This document shows, in pieces, positions 29,850 to 39,750 of a DNA stretch of 64,000 nucleotides. The notes beneath the pieces are model-generated. The model ran no database searches. It was given only the letters and a program-made list of their open reading frames with translations, and was not told where the DNA came from. The translations under genes were made by a program, and so were the position numbers. How positions within the stretch are numbered: the first letter of the stretch is position 1; every line of letters begins with the position of its first letter. The DNA is taken from assembly GCF_000379065.1 (NCBI RefSeq), contig NZ_KB900614.1:1865939-1929938 (forward strand), in the 5' to 3' direction. This DNA is from Salinispora mooreana. GTDB lineage: Bacteria; Actinomycetota; Actinomycetes; Mycobacteriales; Micromonosporaceae.

Positions 29850-31052
29850 CTACTCCAGCAGGTGCCCCATGCGGTCCCGCTTGGTCTGCAGGTAGCGCGC
29901 GTTCTCCGCGTGCTGCCGAACCGGTAGCTCCAGGCGGCCGGTAATGGTCACGCCATACCCTTCCAGACCGGCCTGCTTGGCCGGATTGTTCGTGAGCAGC
30001 CGCATCGACCGCACCCCGAGGTCGTAGAGGATCTGCGCGCCGGTGCCGTAGTCCCGCGCGTCCGCCGGCAGGCCGAGCTCCAGGTTGGCTTCGACGGTGT
30101 CCAGGCCCAGGTCCTGTAACTGGTACGCCTGAAGTTTATGCAGCAGCCCAATGCCACGCCCCTCATGGCCACGCAGGTAGAGCACGACTCCACGCTCCTC
30201 CCGGGCGACCAACTCCAGCGAGGCGTTCAGCTGGGGCCCACAGTCGCAGCGCAACGAGCCGAAGACGTCACCGGTGAGACACTCGGAGTGCACCCGCACC
30301 AGCACGTCCCGACCGTCGCCGAGATCACCCATCACCAGCGCGACGTGCTCGGCTGAGTCGTAGTCGCCGCGGTAGCCCAGGATCCGGAAGAGCCCGTGCC
30401 GGGTGGGCAGTCGAGCCTCGGCGACCCGCTCGACCTGTTTCTCAGTCCGCCGCCGGTAGGCGATCAGCTCCGCGATGGTGACCAGGACCAATGAGTGCTC
30501 GGCACAGAACCGCTCCAGGTCCGGGCCCCGCATCATGGTGCCGTCGTCGTTGACCAGCTCGCAGAGGACCCCTGCGGGGCGCAGCCCGGCCAGCCGGGTG
30601 AGGTCGGTCGCGGCCTCGGTGTGACCGGGCCGACGCAGCACCCCCTCCTCGTGGGCCCGCAGTGGGACCACGTGACCGGGCCGGGCCAGATCCTCCGGCG
30701 CGGTGCCGGAGCTGGCGAGCAGCCGGATCGTGTGCGCCCGGTCGGCGGCGGAGATGCCGGTGCTCACACCCTCCCGGGCGTCCACCGTCACCGCGTAGGC
30801 GGTGCCGCGCCGGTCCTGGTTGGTGTGGTGCATCGGCGGCAGGTCCAGCCGGTCGCACTCGCTCCCGGGTAACGCCGTGCAGATGTAGCCGGAGGTGTAG
30901 CGGACCATGAAGGCGACCAGCTCCGGCGTGGCCAGCTCGGCCGCGAAGATCAGGTCACCCTCGTTCTCCCGGTTGGCGTCGTCAACCACGACGACGGGCC
31001 GGCCGGCGATGATCTCCGCCATCGCTCGTTCGATCCTGCCAAAGGTGGTCAC
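29850..31052 (-). CDS. ribBA: Bifunctional DHBP synthase / GTP cyclohydrolase II
   Basis: The N-terminal half (about 1-205) makes 3,4-dihydroxy-2-butanone-4-phosphate, with [16 protein letters not shown] and [14 protein letters not shown]. The C-terminal half opens GTP and has the zinc cysteines of [17 protein letters not shown] and [10 protein letters not shown]. The two feed both branches of riboflavin synthesis. The 400-residue fusion is the usual one. GTG at 31052 has GGAGG upstream and overlaps the ribM stop (GTGA). Confidence 0.97.
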   Translation of the reverse strand: MTTFGRIERAMAEIIAGRPVVVVDDANRENEGDLIFAAELATPELVAFMVRYTSGYICTALPGSECDRLDLPPMHHTNQDRRGTAYAVTVDAREGVSTGISAADRAHTIRLLASSGTAPEDLARPGHVVPLRAHEEGVLRRPGHTEAATDLTRLAGLRPAGVLCELVNDDGTMMRGPDLERFCAEHSLVLVTIAELIAYRRRTEKQVERVAEARLPTRHGLFRILGYRGDYDSAEHVALVMGDLGDGRDVLVRVHSECLTGDVFGSLRCDCGPQLNASLELVAREERGVVLYLRGHEGRGIGLLHKLQAYQLQDLGLDTVEANLELGLPADARDYGTGAQILYDLGVRSMRLLTNNPAKQAGLEGYGVTITGRLELPVRQHAENARYLQTKRDRMGHLLE

Positions 31053-31750
31053 GCCACAGCCTCCGCATAGCTCGATGGGATCGGTGCGAGGTCGGTGCGA
31101 GCAGCACGCGACGTCCGCCACCAGGCGGCGAGCCCCCAGACGCAGAAGGCGCCGTAGACGAGGTACATCACCGCAGAGGGGTAGAACCCGCCGCGCAGCA
31201 ACAGTGGCAACCCGACCAGGTCAACGGCGATCCAGATCAGCCAGAAGTCCACATATCCGCGGGCCATGCCGTAGGTGGCGAGCAGGCTGCCGGTCAGGAT
31301 CCAGGCATCCGGCAGCGGCCCCCACGAACCCAGGGCGGCGAGGACCGGGTAACTGACGGCGGTGCCGACCACGGCGGCTGTCAACAGTCCGAGCCGCTCC
31401 CGCCCGGTAGCCCAGCGGGGCTCCACCGCGGCAGCAGTACCGTCGCCGCCCCGGCGACGGTGTCGCGACCAGCGCCACCAGCCGTAGAGGCCGAGCCCGA
31501 AGAAGAAGACCTGCCGGCCGGCCTGGCCGTAGAGGTCATGAGCCTGTGGGGTGGCGAACGCTCCGCCGAGGAAGACGGTGAACAGCAGCGCGTTGCCGAT
31601 CATGCCGACCGGCCAGGCCCACACCACCCGGCGGAGGCCGAACATCGCGGCGGCCAGGCCGAAGACGTTGCCGACGATCTCGCGGACCAGCACCGGCGAG
31701 CCGGCGAGGCTCACCTGCGCGTCGAGCAGCCAGCCGAGCGGCCCCATCAC
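31049..31750 (-). CDS. ribM: Riboflavin transporter RibM (PnuC family)
   Basis: The 233-residue membrane protein has about seven hydrophobic segments and PnuC-family features such as [17 protein letters not shown] and [19 protein letters not shown]. PnuC proper imports nicotinamide riboside, but family members encoded inside rib operons of corynebacteria and streptomycetes (RibM) import riboflavin. Coupling here to ribE and ribBA by four-base overlaps behind an FMN riboswitch supports RibM. Substrate remains inferred from context. Confidence 0.85.
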   Translation of the reverse strand: MMGPLGWLLDAQVSLAGSPVLVREIVGNVFGLAAAMFGLRRVVWAWPVGMIGNALLFTVFLGGAFATPQAHDLYGQAGRQVFFFGLGLYGWWRWSRHRRRGGDGTAAAVEPRWATGRERLGLLTAAVVGTAVSYPVLAALGSWGPLPDAWILTGSLLATYGMARGYVDFWLIWIAVDLVGLPLLLRGGFYPSAVMYLVYGAFCVWGLAAWWRTSRAARTDLAPIPSSYAEAVA

Positions 31751-32412
31751 GCCGGCCCACCCGTCGGCGCGGCACCGGGCAGGCCAACAGCGACGGGCAG
31801 GTCGTCCGGCCCGGCAGGCTGGCCCCCGCCGAGCAGCCGCTCGACGTATTTGGCCAGGACGTCAACCTCGAGGTTGACCGGGTCACCGACGCTACGGGAG
31901 CCCAGCGTCGTCAGCCGCAGGGTGGTGGGGATCAGGCCCACCTCGAACCAGTCGGGCCCGACCCTGGCCACGGTCAGGGACACCCCGTCAACGGTGATCG
32001 ACCCCTTCGCCACCACATACCGAGTCAGGTCAGTGGGCAGGCGGAAGCGAACCGTCTCCCACCGCGCGGCCGACTCCCGGGCCAGCAGCTCGCCGACGCC
32101 GTTGACATGCCCCTGAACCAGGTGGCCGCCGAGGCGGCTGCCGAGGGTGACGGCCCGCTCCAGGTTCACCGGGTCACCGGGGCGCAGCCCGCCGAGCGCG
32201 GAGCGGCGCAGCGTCTCGCCCATCACGTCGGCGGTGAAGGCCCCACCGGCGAGTTCCACCACGGTCAGACAGACCCCGTTGACCGCGATGGAGTCACCGG
32301 GCCGGGCGTCGGTGACAACCAGTGGGCCGTTGATGGTGACCATCGCGGAGTCCTCCGCGGTCTCCACGATGTGGATGACCTCACCGAGTTCCTCGACGAT
32401 GCCGGTGAACAT
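31747..32412 (-). CDS. ribE: Riboflavin synthase alpha chain
   Basis: It dismutates two lumazines into riboflavin. The 221-residue protein shows the duplicated lumazine-binding barrels: MFTGIVEELGEV with AVNGVCLTVVEL in the first half, and GHVNGVGEL with TVDGVSLTVARVG in the second. ATG at 32412 is one base after the ribD stop, and the stop overlaps ribM. Confidence 0.97.
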   Translation of the reverse strand: MFTGIVEELGEVIHIVETAEDSAMVTINGPLVVTDARPGDSIAVNGVCLTVVELAGGAFTADVMGETLRRSALGGLRPGDPVNLERAVTLGSRLGGHLVQGHVNGVGELLARESAARWETVRFRLPTDLTRYVVAKGSITVDGVSLTVARVGPDWFEVGLIPTTLRLTTLGSRSVGDPVNLEVDVLAKYVERLLGGGQPAGPDDLPVAVGLPGAAPTGGPA

Positions 32413-32413
32413 G

Positions 32414-33475
32414 TCAGCCCTCCCTCTTCCGGGGCAGTGCGGTGATCCGCAGGTCGGGACCGACCTGGGTAACGTCAACGACCTCGCAGTCGATGGCATC
32501 GGTGATCGTGGTCACCCCCGTGTCTGCCAACGCGGTGGGTCCGGCGCCGAGCAGCCGGGGCGCGACGTAGCCGACGATCTTGTCGACCAGCCCGGCGGCG
32601 AGAAAGGCACCGGCCAGCCGCGGCCCTCCCTCCAGCAGCGCGGCGCGCACCCCGCGCTGGTGCAGCGCGGCGAGCAGCGCCGGCAGATCGACCCGGCCCG
32701 CCGAATCGGTACCAACCTCCTCGGCGGTGGCGATCCAGGTGGGCGCGGCGTCGTCGCGGACCCGTGCTCCGGCCGGGGTCTGGCCCGTCGAGTCCACCAC
32801 CACCCGCAACGGCTGCCGGATGGCGAGACTGCCGTCGCGCAGGTTCCGAACGGTCAGGCGCGGGTCGTCGGCGAGCACGGTCCCCACCCCGGCGATGACA
32901 GCGTCCACGGTGCCGCGCAGCGCGTGCACATCCATCCGGGCCGCCTCGGAGGTGATCCACATGCTGGTGCCGTCGGCGGCAGCGGACCGCCCGTCCAGCG
33001 TCGCCGCGTATTTCCAGACGAGGTACGGCCAGCCCCGACGCGTTGAGGTCAGCCACGCGATGTTGCCCGCCTCCGCCTCAACGGCGCGTACACCCAGATC
33101 GACCCGGACCCCGGCGGCGCGTAGCGTGGCGGCACCACCGGACGCGGCCTGGTTCGGGTCGGGTACGGCGATCACCACCCGGGCGACGCCGGCCTGCACC
33201 AGAGCGGTGCTGCACGGACCCGTACGGCCGGTGTGGTCGCAGGGTTCCAGCGTGACCACCGCGGTGCCGCCCCGCGCCCGCTCCCCCGCGTGGGCGAGCG
33301 CGACGATCTCGGCGTGCGGCCCACCGGCGTAGGCGTGGAAGCCCTCACCGACCACCTGACCATCCGGGTCGAGCAGCACGCAGCCGACGACCGGGTTGGG
33401 GCTGGTGGTGCCGAGGCCACGCGCGGCGAGCTCAACTGCGCGACGCATCGCCTCATCTACGGAGACGCCGGCCAT
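32414..33475 (-). CDS. ribD: Bifunctional riboflavin deaminase/reductase RibD
   Basis: The N-terminal deaminase (about 1-145) has zinc ligands in GGPHAEIVAL and TLEPCDHTGRTGPC. The C-terminal reductase (about 150-353) uses NADPH (KYAATLDGRSA, LLEGGPRLAGAF). Together they convert the GTP ring-opening product to the ribitylamino-pyrimidine. The 353-residue ATG form (MAGVSVDEAM) has GGGAGG upstream. The longer open frame runs back through the riboswitch and is not coding. Confidence 0.96.
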   Translation of the reverse strand: MAGVSVDEAMRRAVELAARGLGTTSPNPVVGCVLLDPDGQVVGEGFHAYAGGPHAEIVALAHAGERARGGTAVVTLEPCDHTGRTGPCSTALVQAGVARVVIAVPDPNQAASGGAATLRAAGVRVDLGVRAVEAEAGNIAWLTSTRRGWPYLVWKYAATLDGRSAAADGTSMWITSEAARMDVHALRGTVDAVIAGVGTVLADDPRLTVRNLRDGSLAIRQPLRVVVDSTGQTPAGARVRDDAAPTWIATAEEVGTDSAGRVDLPALLAALHQRGVRAALLEGGPRLAGAFLAAGLVDKIVGYVAPRLLGAGPTALADTGVTTITDAIDCEVVDVTQVGPDLRITALPRKREG

Positions 33476-33636
33476 GCCCTGCCCTCCCGCCCTCCCGCCC
33501 TCGGTGCGCGGGCGGCGATGGGAGCGGCGGCATCGGGCCGCGGGCGTGCGGTGGCGGAGATCCGGGAACGGCACAGCCGCCCCGGGAGGACCGCACGGCA
33601 CGCCGACACCGGCGGCCGGGCACGGCCCATCCGTCC
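33476..33636 (-). promoter_or_regulatory. Expression platform between FMN riboswitch and ribD
   Basis: This GC-rich stretch holds no gene. It contains several complementary runs (for example GCCGGC and GGGAGGG/CCCTCCC-like stretches near the ribosome site) that could form alternative hairpins. No terminator with a U tract is obvious, so control could be translational, by masking the GGGAGG ribosome site. The switch type cannot be settled by eye. Confidence 0.4.
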
Positions 33637-33803
33637 CGCGCGCTGTCTCCCATCCGGACTGTCTGGACGCGGGCATGCCCGCACCCAACCGTCGGCCCCG
33701 GATTTGCACCAGGTCCACCGGGCGGACGAACCGCTCCCGGGTCGCGGGCTTACCACGGTCAGGCCGTGGATCACCGCCGGTTCGGAATTACACCGAGTCC
33801 CGC
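33637..33803 (-). ncRNA. FMN riboswitch (RFN element) controlling ribD
   Basis: On the minus strand the conserved RFN blocks appear in order: GGACTCGGTGTAATTCCGAA, CCGGCGGTGA, AAGCCCGCGA, TGGTGCAAATCCGG, GCCGACGGT and AGTCCGGATGGGAGACAGCG. The terminal P1 strands pair around them. It ends about 160 bases before the ribD start, leaving room for the expression platform. FMN binding should shut down the rib operon. Confidence 0.95.
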
Positions 33804-33869
33804 CAGCGCGTGGTGGGTACTACCCGAAGTCTTACATGCTCTGGGGGGTCAGCGGCTACCCACAGCGTG

Positions 33870-34850
33870 CTACTTCACAGAACGATGACTCGAATCCGAC
33901 ACTCCGCGACGCCGGTCCACCGCCACGTACGACCCCGGCTGGCTCTTGGCCACCGACTTCATCTCGGAGGCGATCGTCATCGCCGCCAGCGGATTCGTGA
34001 GCCGCTTGTCGGCGTCCGAGACCGAGACGCCGATCGAGAGGGTGACCAGCGCGGCACGGCGTAGATTGCCCCGCCGGTCCTTGAGCTCCACGTAGCCGCG
34101 GGCGGCGTCGGGCGGGTCGTACAGCGCGTCGGCCGCCTGCTCGAAGTCCGCGGAGACCTGCGAGGTCAGCTGCCGGACCTGTTCCGGCGTGCTGACGAAG
34201 ATGAAGTCGTCGCCGCCGACATGGCCCAGGAAGGCCGATGGGAGCCCCACCGAGACGACCGCCTGGTGCAGGCTGTGGGCCAGCGCGCAGATGAAGTCGT
34301 CGCCGCGAACAAACCCGTAGACATCGTTGACGCTCTTGAAACGGTCAATGTCGATGTAACCGACCGCGTAGTCGGATCCAACCCGAATCCGGTCGGTGAT
34401 CTCCCGGCGGATCCGGGTGTTGCCGGGTAGCCCGGTCAGCGGCGAGACCTCGCGGAACTCCTTGTTCCGACGCAGCGTGGAGCTGACCCGGGCCACCAAC
34501 TCGGCGGTGTCGAAGGGCTTGACCAGGTAGTCGTCGGCCCCGGCGCTGAGGCCGTGCACCTTGTCCACGGTCATCCCCTTGGCGGTCAGCATGATCACCG
34601 GCAGGGCGGCGGTCATCGGGTCGGCCCGGAGCCGTCGGGTCAGCTCCAACCCGTCCATCCGGGGCATCATCAGATCGACCACGGCCAGGTCCGGGCGGTG
34701 CCGCGCAATCACCTCGAGCGCCGCCTGGCCGTCCCCGGCATGGATCACCTCGTACCCGTGCAACCGCAGGTTGAACTCGACGAACCGAGCGATGTCCTCG
34801 TCGTCGTCAACGACCAGAATGACGTCCTGGCGATCCCCGTCGGGTTCCAC
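33870..34850 (-). CDS. Response regulator with GGDEF (GGDDF) diguanylate cyclase domain
   Basis: The 326-residue protein has an N-terminal receiver domain (about 9-125: VVDDDED, Asp59 in VVDLMMPRMDG, Lys in YLVKPFD) and a C-terminal GGDEF domain (about 135-310). The latter has DIDRFKSVNDVYG and the active-site loop GGDDF at 212-216 instead of GGDEF. An RxxD inhibitory site five residues upstream is absent. It probably makes cyclic di-GMP on phosphorylation, but activity of the DDF variant is unproven. No kinase gene is adjacent. GTG start one base after the rpe stop. Confidence 0.88.
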   Translation of the reverse strand: MEPDGDRQDVILVVDDDEDIARFVEFNLRLHGYEVIHAGDGQAALEVIARHRPDLAVVDLMMPRMDGLELTRRLRADPMTAALPVIMLTAKGMTVDKVHGLSAGADDYLVKPFDTAELVARVSSTLRRNKEFREVSPLTGLPGNTRIRREITDRIRVGSDYAVGYIDIDRFKSVNDVYGFVRGDDFICALAHSLHQAVVSVGLPSAFLGHVGGDDFIFVSTPEQVRQLTSQVSADFEQAADALYDPPDAARGYVELKDRRGNLRRAALVTLSIGVSVSDADKRLTNPLAAMTIASEMKSVAKSQPGSYVAVDRRRGVSDSSHRSVK

Positions 34851-34851
34851 G

Positions 34852-35532
34852 TCAGGCCCGGGGCGCCGCGCACCGGGCCAGGGACCGCAGCCGGCGTACG
34901 GCCTCGGCCGGGTCGTCGGCACCGAAGACCGCGGTGCCGGCGACGAAGGCGTCCGCGCCCGCCTCGGCAGCCTCGGCGATGGTGTCCGCGGCGATCCCAC
35001 CGTCGACCTCGATGCGCAGCTCCAAGTGGCCAGCGTCAACATGGTGACGGGCCGTGCGCACCTTGTCCAACAGGTGCGGGATGAACCGCTGCCCACCGAA
35101 CCCGGCCTTGATCGTCATGATCAACAGAGTGTCGAAGCTGGGTAGCAGGTCCAGGTACGGTTCGATCGGGGTGTCCCGGTCGATCGCCAGCCCTGCCTTC
35201 GCACCGGCCGAACGGAGCTCCTTGGCCAACGCGACCGGATCGTCACAGGCCTCGGCGTGAAACGTCACGTTGTACGCCCCGGCGTCGGCGTAGCCGGGCG
35301 CCCACCGCCGCGGATCCTCGATCATGAGGTGCACGTCAAAGGGGAGCCGGGTGGCGGCCCGCAGGCTCTGCACGACCGGCAGCCCGATCGTGAGATTCGG
35401 CACGAAATGGTTGTCCATGACATCCACGTGCACCCAGTCTGCGGCGCCTTCGATGGCACGGACCTCGTCGGCGAGGCGGGCGAAGTCGGCGGCCAGAATG
35501 CTCGGTGCGACGATTGGCAGCGGTACGGTCAC
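34852..35532 (-). CDS. rpe: Ribulose-phosphate 3-epimerase
   Basis: It interconverts ribulose-5-phosphate and xylulose-5-phosphate; ribulose-5-phosphate is also the RibBA substrate. The 226-residue TIM barrel has [29 protein letters not shown] with metal ligands, [20 protein letters not shown] and EVDGGI. GTG at 35532 is the family start. The response regulator-GGDEF gene follows after one base. Confidence 0.96.
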   Translation of the reverse strand: MTVPLPIVAPSILAADFARLADEVRAIEGAADWVHVDVMDNHFVPNLTIGLPVVQSLRAATRLPFDVHLMIEDPRRWAPGYADAGAYNVTFHAEACDDPVALAKELRSAGAKAGLAIDRDTPIEPYLDLLPSFDTLLIMTIKAGFGGQRFIPHLLDKVRTARHHVDAGHLELRIEVDGGIAADTIAEAAEAGADAFVAGTAVFGADDPAEAVRRLRSLARCAAPRA

Positions 35533-35755
35533 GAGGCCAGTGTACGAACGCAGCCCCCCACCGCCACCGGCGCGGCACCGACCGAGGCGCCGGGCGCACC
35601 CCCGCGGCCACCCGGAGGAACTGGCCACAACAGAACCAGGGACGCCGGGCAGCAACGTCGATGGCCCACCGGAACGGCTTGCCACGTGCCGTAAGCTGCC
35701 GCACCGTGGCGTGTTCGACGCCATACCTACCGACCCCACCCGGAGAGGCCGCCGG
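35533..35755. other. Divergent intergenic region rpe / lipoprotein
   Basis: These 223 bases separate two divergent genes and should contain both promoters. I could not assign convincing -35/-10 pairs or operators. GGAGAGG at 35742-35748 is the lipoprotein ribosome site. Confidence 0.4.
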
Positions 35756-36637
35756 ATGAAACGAGTCACGCTCTGCGCCACGCTGGTGGCCCTGACGCTC
35801 GCCGGATGTGCCACCGCACCGGCGGGAACCGACGGAGATCTGGTTGACGACTGGGCCCCCCTCGCCGCCGCGACGGGTTTCACGCCCGAGGCGGGCACCT
35901 GCCACCCCACCGTGACCGAGGTCGGCTACCGCAGCGCGTACGCGCCGACCCCATGCGACCGGCCACACGTGGTGGAGACCCTGCACGTCGGCACGCTGAC
36001 GGGGGCCGACGCGACGGATTCCCGGCCACCGGAAGCCGGCTCGGCCGCGAGGCAAACCGCCTACGCCACCTGTGAGCGGGAGGTGAACCAGGCGCTGGGC
36101 GCCGACTGGCGCAGCGGACGGATCGGCCTCTCCGTCATCTTCCCGTCGCGAGCTGGATGGGAGGGGGGCTTCCGCTGGTTCCGCTGCGACGTGAGCGAGG
36201 AGCAGAGCCTGGATGATCCGAGCGCGGTGTCCCGCACCGCCAGCCTGGTTGACGCACTCAAAAAGGGCGACTCCCCGCTTCGGCACACCTGCTTCGAGCC
36301 GGTACTCGACGATGACCACGTGGCCGAGATGACACCCGTGGCGTGTACCGAGAAACACCACGCCGAGTTCGTCGGCGCCTGGACCGCACCGGACACCGAC
36401 TACGCCGACTTCCAGCGCAACGAGGACCGGACCAGCAAGGGCTGCCTCAAGCTGATTGCCGAGTACGTCGGGGTGCCCCGCAGCGACGTGGAGTACCGCA
36501 CCGGCTACATCTACTACGAGCCGCTGGAGGAGCAGTGGCTCACCGGCGCCCGGGGGGTGTGGTGCTTTCTCTGGGTCGACGACCGGAACCTGACCCGGTC
36601 GATGAAGGACGCGGGCAAAGCGGGTCTGCCGAGATAG
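35756..36637 (+). CDS. Secreted lipoprotein of the septum-formation family
   Basis: The 293-residue protein starts with a type II signal peptide ([18 protein letters not shown]; lipobox LAGC with lipidated Cys18), so it should be anchored outside the cytoplasmic membrane. The exported part has two similar halves, each with cysteines and an H-x-EV/EFVG strand ([13 protein letters not shown] and [13 protein letters not shown]), as in the actinobacterial 'septum formation' domain. The molecular role is unknown. It is a lone plus-strand gene between minus-strand operons. Confidence 0.82.
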   Translation: MKRVTLCATLVALTLAGCATAPAGTDGDLVDDWAPLAAATGFTPEAGTCHPTVTEVGYRSAYAPTPCDRPHVVETLHVGTLTGADATDSRPPEAGSAARQTAYATCEREVNQALGADWRSGRIGLSVIFPSRAGWEGGFRWFRCDVSEEQSLDDPSAVSRTASLVDALKKGDSPLRHTCFEPVLDDDHVAEMTPVACTEKHHAEFVGAWTAPDTDYADFQRNEDRTSKGCLKLIAEYVGVPRSDVEYRTGYIYYEPLEEQWLTGARGVWCFLWVDDRNLTRSMKDAGKAGLPR

Positions 36638-36643
36638 CGCCGG

Positions 36644-36675
36644 CCGTGCCCGGGCGGTCACCCGCCCGGGCACGG
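36644..36675. terminator. Bidirectional terminator hairpin
   Basis: CCGTGCCCGGGCGG at 36644-36657 pairs perfectly with CCGCCCGGGCACGG at 36662-36675 around a four-base loop. It sits between the convergent stops of the lipoprotein gene (36637) and rsmB (36683) and should serve both. Confidence 0.85.
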
Positions 36676-36682
36676 GAACAGG

Positions 36683-38212
36683 TCAGCCGCGGCGTAGCAC
36701 CGCCAGGAACATGGCGTCGGTGCCGTGCCGGTGCGGCCACAGCTGCACCGTCGGCCCGTCGCCGAGCCCCGGCATCCCCTTCGGCAGCAGCGGACGGGCG
36801 TCAACGAAGTCGACCGGCATCCCCGCGCGGCGCGCCGCCTCGGTTACCGTCACGTGCGTCTCGACCACGTGCGGCGAACAGGTCACGTAGGCCACCAGCC
36901 CACCCGGGCGGACCGCCCGCAGCCCCGCGCTGAGCAGTTCCCGCTGCAACCGGGTCAACGCCGGCAGGTCCGACGGCTGCCGACGCCAGCGCGACTCGGG
37001 CCGCCGACGCAGTGAGCCCAGACCGGTGCAGGGCGCGTCAACGAGCGCCCGATCGAAGTGCCCCTCCGCGAGCTTCGGCGTCGCCCCGACGGTACGACCA
37101 TCAGTGTTGAGCACGGTCACCGGCAGGTCGCGGGTGGCCTGCCCGACAAGACGGGCGCGGTGCTCGGACACCTCCACGGCGGTCAGGCGCGCGCCACGCT
37201 GGGCAGCGACGGCACCGAGCAGGCCGGACTTGCCGCCCGGCCCGGCGCACAGGTCGAGCCAGCGCCCGTCCGGGCCGTCCAGTGGCGCCGCCGTAAGAGC
37301 GTCGGCCACCAGCTGGGAACCCTCGTCCTGGACGTGGGCCCGTCCCTCGGTGAGCGCCGGCAGATCACCCGGGGCGCCCCCGCCGGAGTAGACCGCGTAT
37401 GGGGAGAAGGCACCCGGGGCACCGCCGACCTCGTCGGCCAGGGCCACCGGATCGGCCAACCCCGGTCGGGCACAGAGGTGCACCGGCGGACGCTCGTTGT
37501 CCTCGATGAGCAACCGGGTGGTCTCACCGAGATCGCCGCCGAGCGCCTCGGCGAACGCCCGCACAATCCACTGCGGATGGCTGTACGCGATCGCCAGGTG
37601 CCCGATCGGGTCGGTCTCCAGCGGTGGGGCGAGCCGGGCCACCCAGGCGTCGACATCCCGGCCGGCGACCTCTCGGAGCACCGCGTTGGCGAACCCGGTC
37701 GCCCCCGCCCCGACCGACCGCACCAGGTCGACAGTTGCCGAGACCGCAGCGTGGGCGGGCACCCGGGTGTACAGCAGTTGGTAGGCACCGAGCCGCAACG
37801 CGTCCCGAACCGGCGGGTCGATGCGGGCCACGTCCCGCCCAGCAGCCTCGGTGAGGATCGCGTCGAGGGTGCCGAGCCGACGCAGCGTCCCGTACGTCAG
37901 CTCGGTGGCGAAGGCCGCGTCCCGGCCGACCAGACCCGCGTCGCGCAGGATCGCCGGGAGCACAAGATTGGCGTACGCGTCGTCCCGGTTGACCGCGGCG
38001 ACCGCCTGATACGCGGCGTGCCGAGGTAGGTCAACAGCGCTCCGGCCAGGGGGACGACCGCGCCCGCCAGCCGTCGGCCGCTGGCCACCGCGCCCCCGCT
38101 GCTCCGGGCGGCGCTCGGGTCCGGCACCGGAGCGACCGCGGCCGGTGGCGGGACGACCGCCCCGGAAACCACCGGGCCGCCCCACGTCCTGGCCGTCTAC
38201 CGGGCCCGTCAT
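36683..38212 (-). CDS. rsmB: 16S rRNA (cytosine-C5) methyltransferase RsmB
   Basis: It methylates a cytosine of 16S rRNA (C967 in E. coli). The 509-residue protein starts with a glycine/arginine-rich low-complexity tail (about 1-60), then a NusB-like RNA-binding domain (about 60-200) and a Rossmann methyltransferase domain with [14 protein letters not shown], the motif IV cysteine in [12 protein letters not shown] and the motif VI cysteine nucleophile in [10 protein letters not shown]. The start overlaps the fmt stop (ATGA). Length is at the upper end because of the tail. Confidence 0.94.
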   Translation of the reverse strand: MTGPVDGQDVGRPGGFRGGRPATGRGRSGAGPERRPEQRGRGGQRPTAGGRGRPPGRSAVDLPRHAAYQAVAAVNRDDAYANLVLPAILRDAGLVGRDAAFATELTYGTLRRLGTLDAILTEAAGRDVARIDPPVRDALRLGAYQLLYTRVPAHAAVSATVDLVRSVGAGATGFANAVLREVAGRDVDAWVARLAPPLETDPIGHLAIAYSHPQWIVRAFAEALGGDLGETTRLLIEDNERPPVHLCARPGLADPVALADEVGGAPGAFSPYAVYSGGGAPGDLPALTEGRAHVQDEGSQLVADALTAAPLDGPDGRWLDLCAGPGGKSGLLGAVAAQRGARLTAVEVSEHRARLVGQATRDLPVTVLNTDGRTVGATPKLAEGHFDRALVDAPCTGLGSLRRRPESRWRRQPSDLPALTRLQRELLSAGLRAVRPGGLVAYVTCSPHVVETHVTVTEAARRAGMPVDFVDARPLLPKGMPGLGDGPTVQLWPHRHGTDAMFLAVLRRG

Positions 38213-39135
38213 GCGAGGACCTCCCCAGCAGTCACCCGGACGCCGCGCGCCCAGTCGCTCGCCGGCATGGCTCTCTTGCCCGCCGCCCGGATCTCACCGA
38301 GCGCAACCGGGGTGGTGGCGGTGCCGGCAAGCACCCGGGACTTCTCCACCAACAGCTCGCCCGGCTGCAGCTCGGGACCATCCGCGACGGGGGTGACCGG
38401 GCCGAGCTTGACCCGCTCGTCGCGGAAGGTCGTCCACGGGCCGGGGGCCGGGGAGCAGGCACGGACGCGCCGGTCCACGGCGAAGGCGGGGTCACCCCAG
38501 CGCACCCGGGCATCCGCCCCGGTGAGCTTCGGCGCCAGACTCACCCCGTCGTCCGGTTGCGGCTGCGCCCGGGCGCTGCCCTCCTCGATCGCGTCCAGCA
38601 CGGCGATCAGCAGCTCGGCACCGGAGTGCGCCAGCCGCTCCAGCAGGTCGCCCGAGGTGTCGGCGGGCCGAACCTCGTCGGTGACGGTGCCGTACACCGG
38701 GCCCGTGTCCAGGCCCTCCTCGAGCTGGAAGACGCTGGCACCGGTCAGCTCGTCGCCGTGCAGCAGGGCGTGCTGCACGGGAGCCGCGCCGCGCCAGGCG
38801 GGCAGCAGGGAAAAGTGCAGGTTGACCCAGCCATGCCGCGGGATCTCCAGGGCGGCCGGCGGGACCAGCGCACCGTAGGCGACGACCGGCACGCAGTCCG
38901 GTGCCAGTGTGCGCAGCCGGTCGAGGAACTCCGGCTCCCGCGGCCGGGCCGGGGTGAGGACTTCGACGCCGTGCTCGTCGGCCCAGGCGCCGACCGGGGA
39001 ACGGGACAGGCCACGGCCCCGGCCCGCCGGAGCATCCGGGCGGGTGAGAACCGCTACCAGTTCATGGCGGGAGGCGGCCACCGCGGCGAGGGTGGGGACG
39101 GCGACGGCCGGCGTACCGGCGAAAATCACGCGCAT
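38209..39135 (-). CDS. fmt: Methionyl-tRNA formyltransferase
   Basis: It formylates initiator Met-tRNA using 10-formyltetrahydrofolate. The 308-residue protein has [14 protein letters not shown] at the start, the catalytic region [21 protein letters not shown] with Asn/His, and the C-terminal tRNA-binding barrel. It is seven bases downstream of def, the enzyme that later removes the formyl group. Confidence 0.97.
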   Translation of the reverse strand: MRVIFAGTPAVAVPTLAAVAASRHELVAVLTRPDAPAGRGRGLSRSPVGAWADEHGVEVLTPARPREPEFLDRLRTLAPDCVPVVAYGALVPPAALEIPRHGWVNLHFSLLPAWRGAAPVQHALLHGDELTGASVFQLEEGLDTGPVYGTVTDEVRPADTSGDLLERLAHSGAELLIAVLDAIEEGSARAQPQPDDGVSLAPKLTGADARVRWGDPAFAVDRRVRACSPAPGPWTTFRDERVKLGPVTPVADGPELQPGELLVEKSRVLAGTATTPVALGEIRAAGKRAMPASDWARGVRVTAGEVLA

Positions 39136-39142
39136 CGGCCGG

Positions 39143-39703
39143 TCACCGCCCGAGGCCGAACGGGTTGTCGGCGGCGTGTGGGCTGAGCTTCACCGTCGGC
39201 GGGGCCGCCGGGTCGTACCACTCGGCCCGGCGGATCTCCTTCATCGCCGCCTTGCGGCCGGCCGGGTCCAGCCGGTCGATGAACAACACCCCGTCCAGGT
39301 GGTCGGTCTCGTGCTGCACACAGCGGGACATCAACCCGGTGCCGACGATCTGCACCGGATCGCCGTACCCGTTGAAGCCCTTGGCGACCACGTTCTGCCG
39401 GCGCTTCGTGTCGAAGTACAGACCCGGCAGCGACAGGCAGCCTTCCGGGCCGTCCTGCTCCTCGGCGTCGGGAAACTCCAACAGCGGGTTGACCAGGTGA
39501 CCGACCACGTCGTCCACGTCGAAGGTGAACACCCGCAGGCCCACACCGAGCTGTGGCGCGGCCAGACCGGCGCCGCTCTGCTCACGCATCGTGTCGGTCA
39601 GGTCAGCGACGAGCTTGCGCAGTTCGACGTCGAAGTCGACCACCGGGTCGGCCGGCGTGCGCAGCACCGGGTCGCCGAAGAGGCGGATGGGCTGGACGGT
39701 CAC
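39143..39703 (-). CDS. def: Peptide deformylase
   Basis: It removes the N-formyl group from new proteins. The 186-residue metalloenzyme has all three motifs: [18 protein letters not shown] with the metal-binding cysteine, and QHETDHLDG with two histidine ligands and the catalytic glutamate. It is encoded between the P450 gene (47 bases upstream) and fmt. Confidence 0.97.
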   Translation of the reverse strand: MTVQPIRLFGDPVLRTPADPVVDFDVELRKLVADLTDTMREQSGAGLAAPQLGVGLRVFTFDVDDVVGHLVNPLLEFPDAEEQDGPEGCLSLPGLYFDTKRRQNVVAKGFNGYGDPVQIVGTGLMSRCVQHETDHLDGVLFIDRLDPAGRKAAMKEIRRAEWYDPAAPPTVKLSPHAADNPFGLGR

Positions 39704-39750
39704 GCGGATTGGCTCCTTCGTGGGCTTGGCAACGGGCGTTGCGCACCAGT

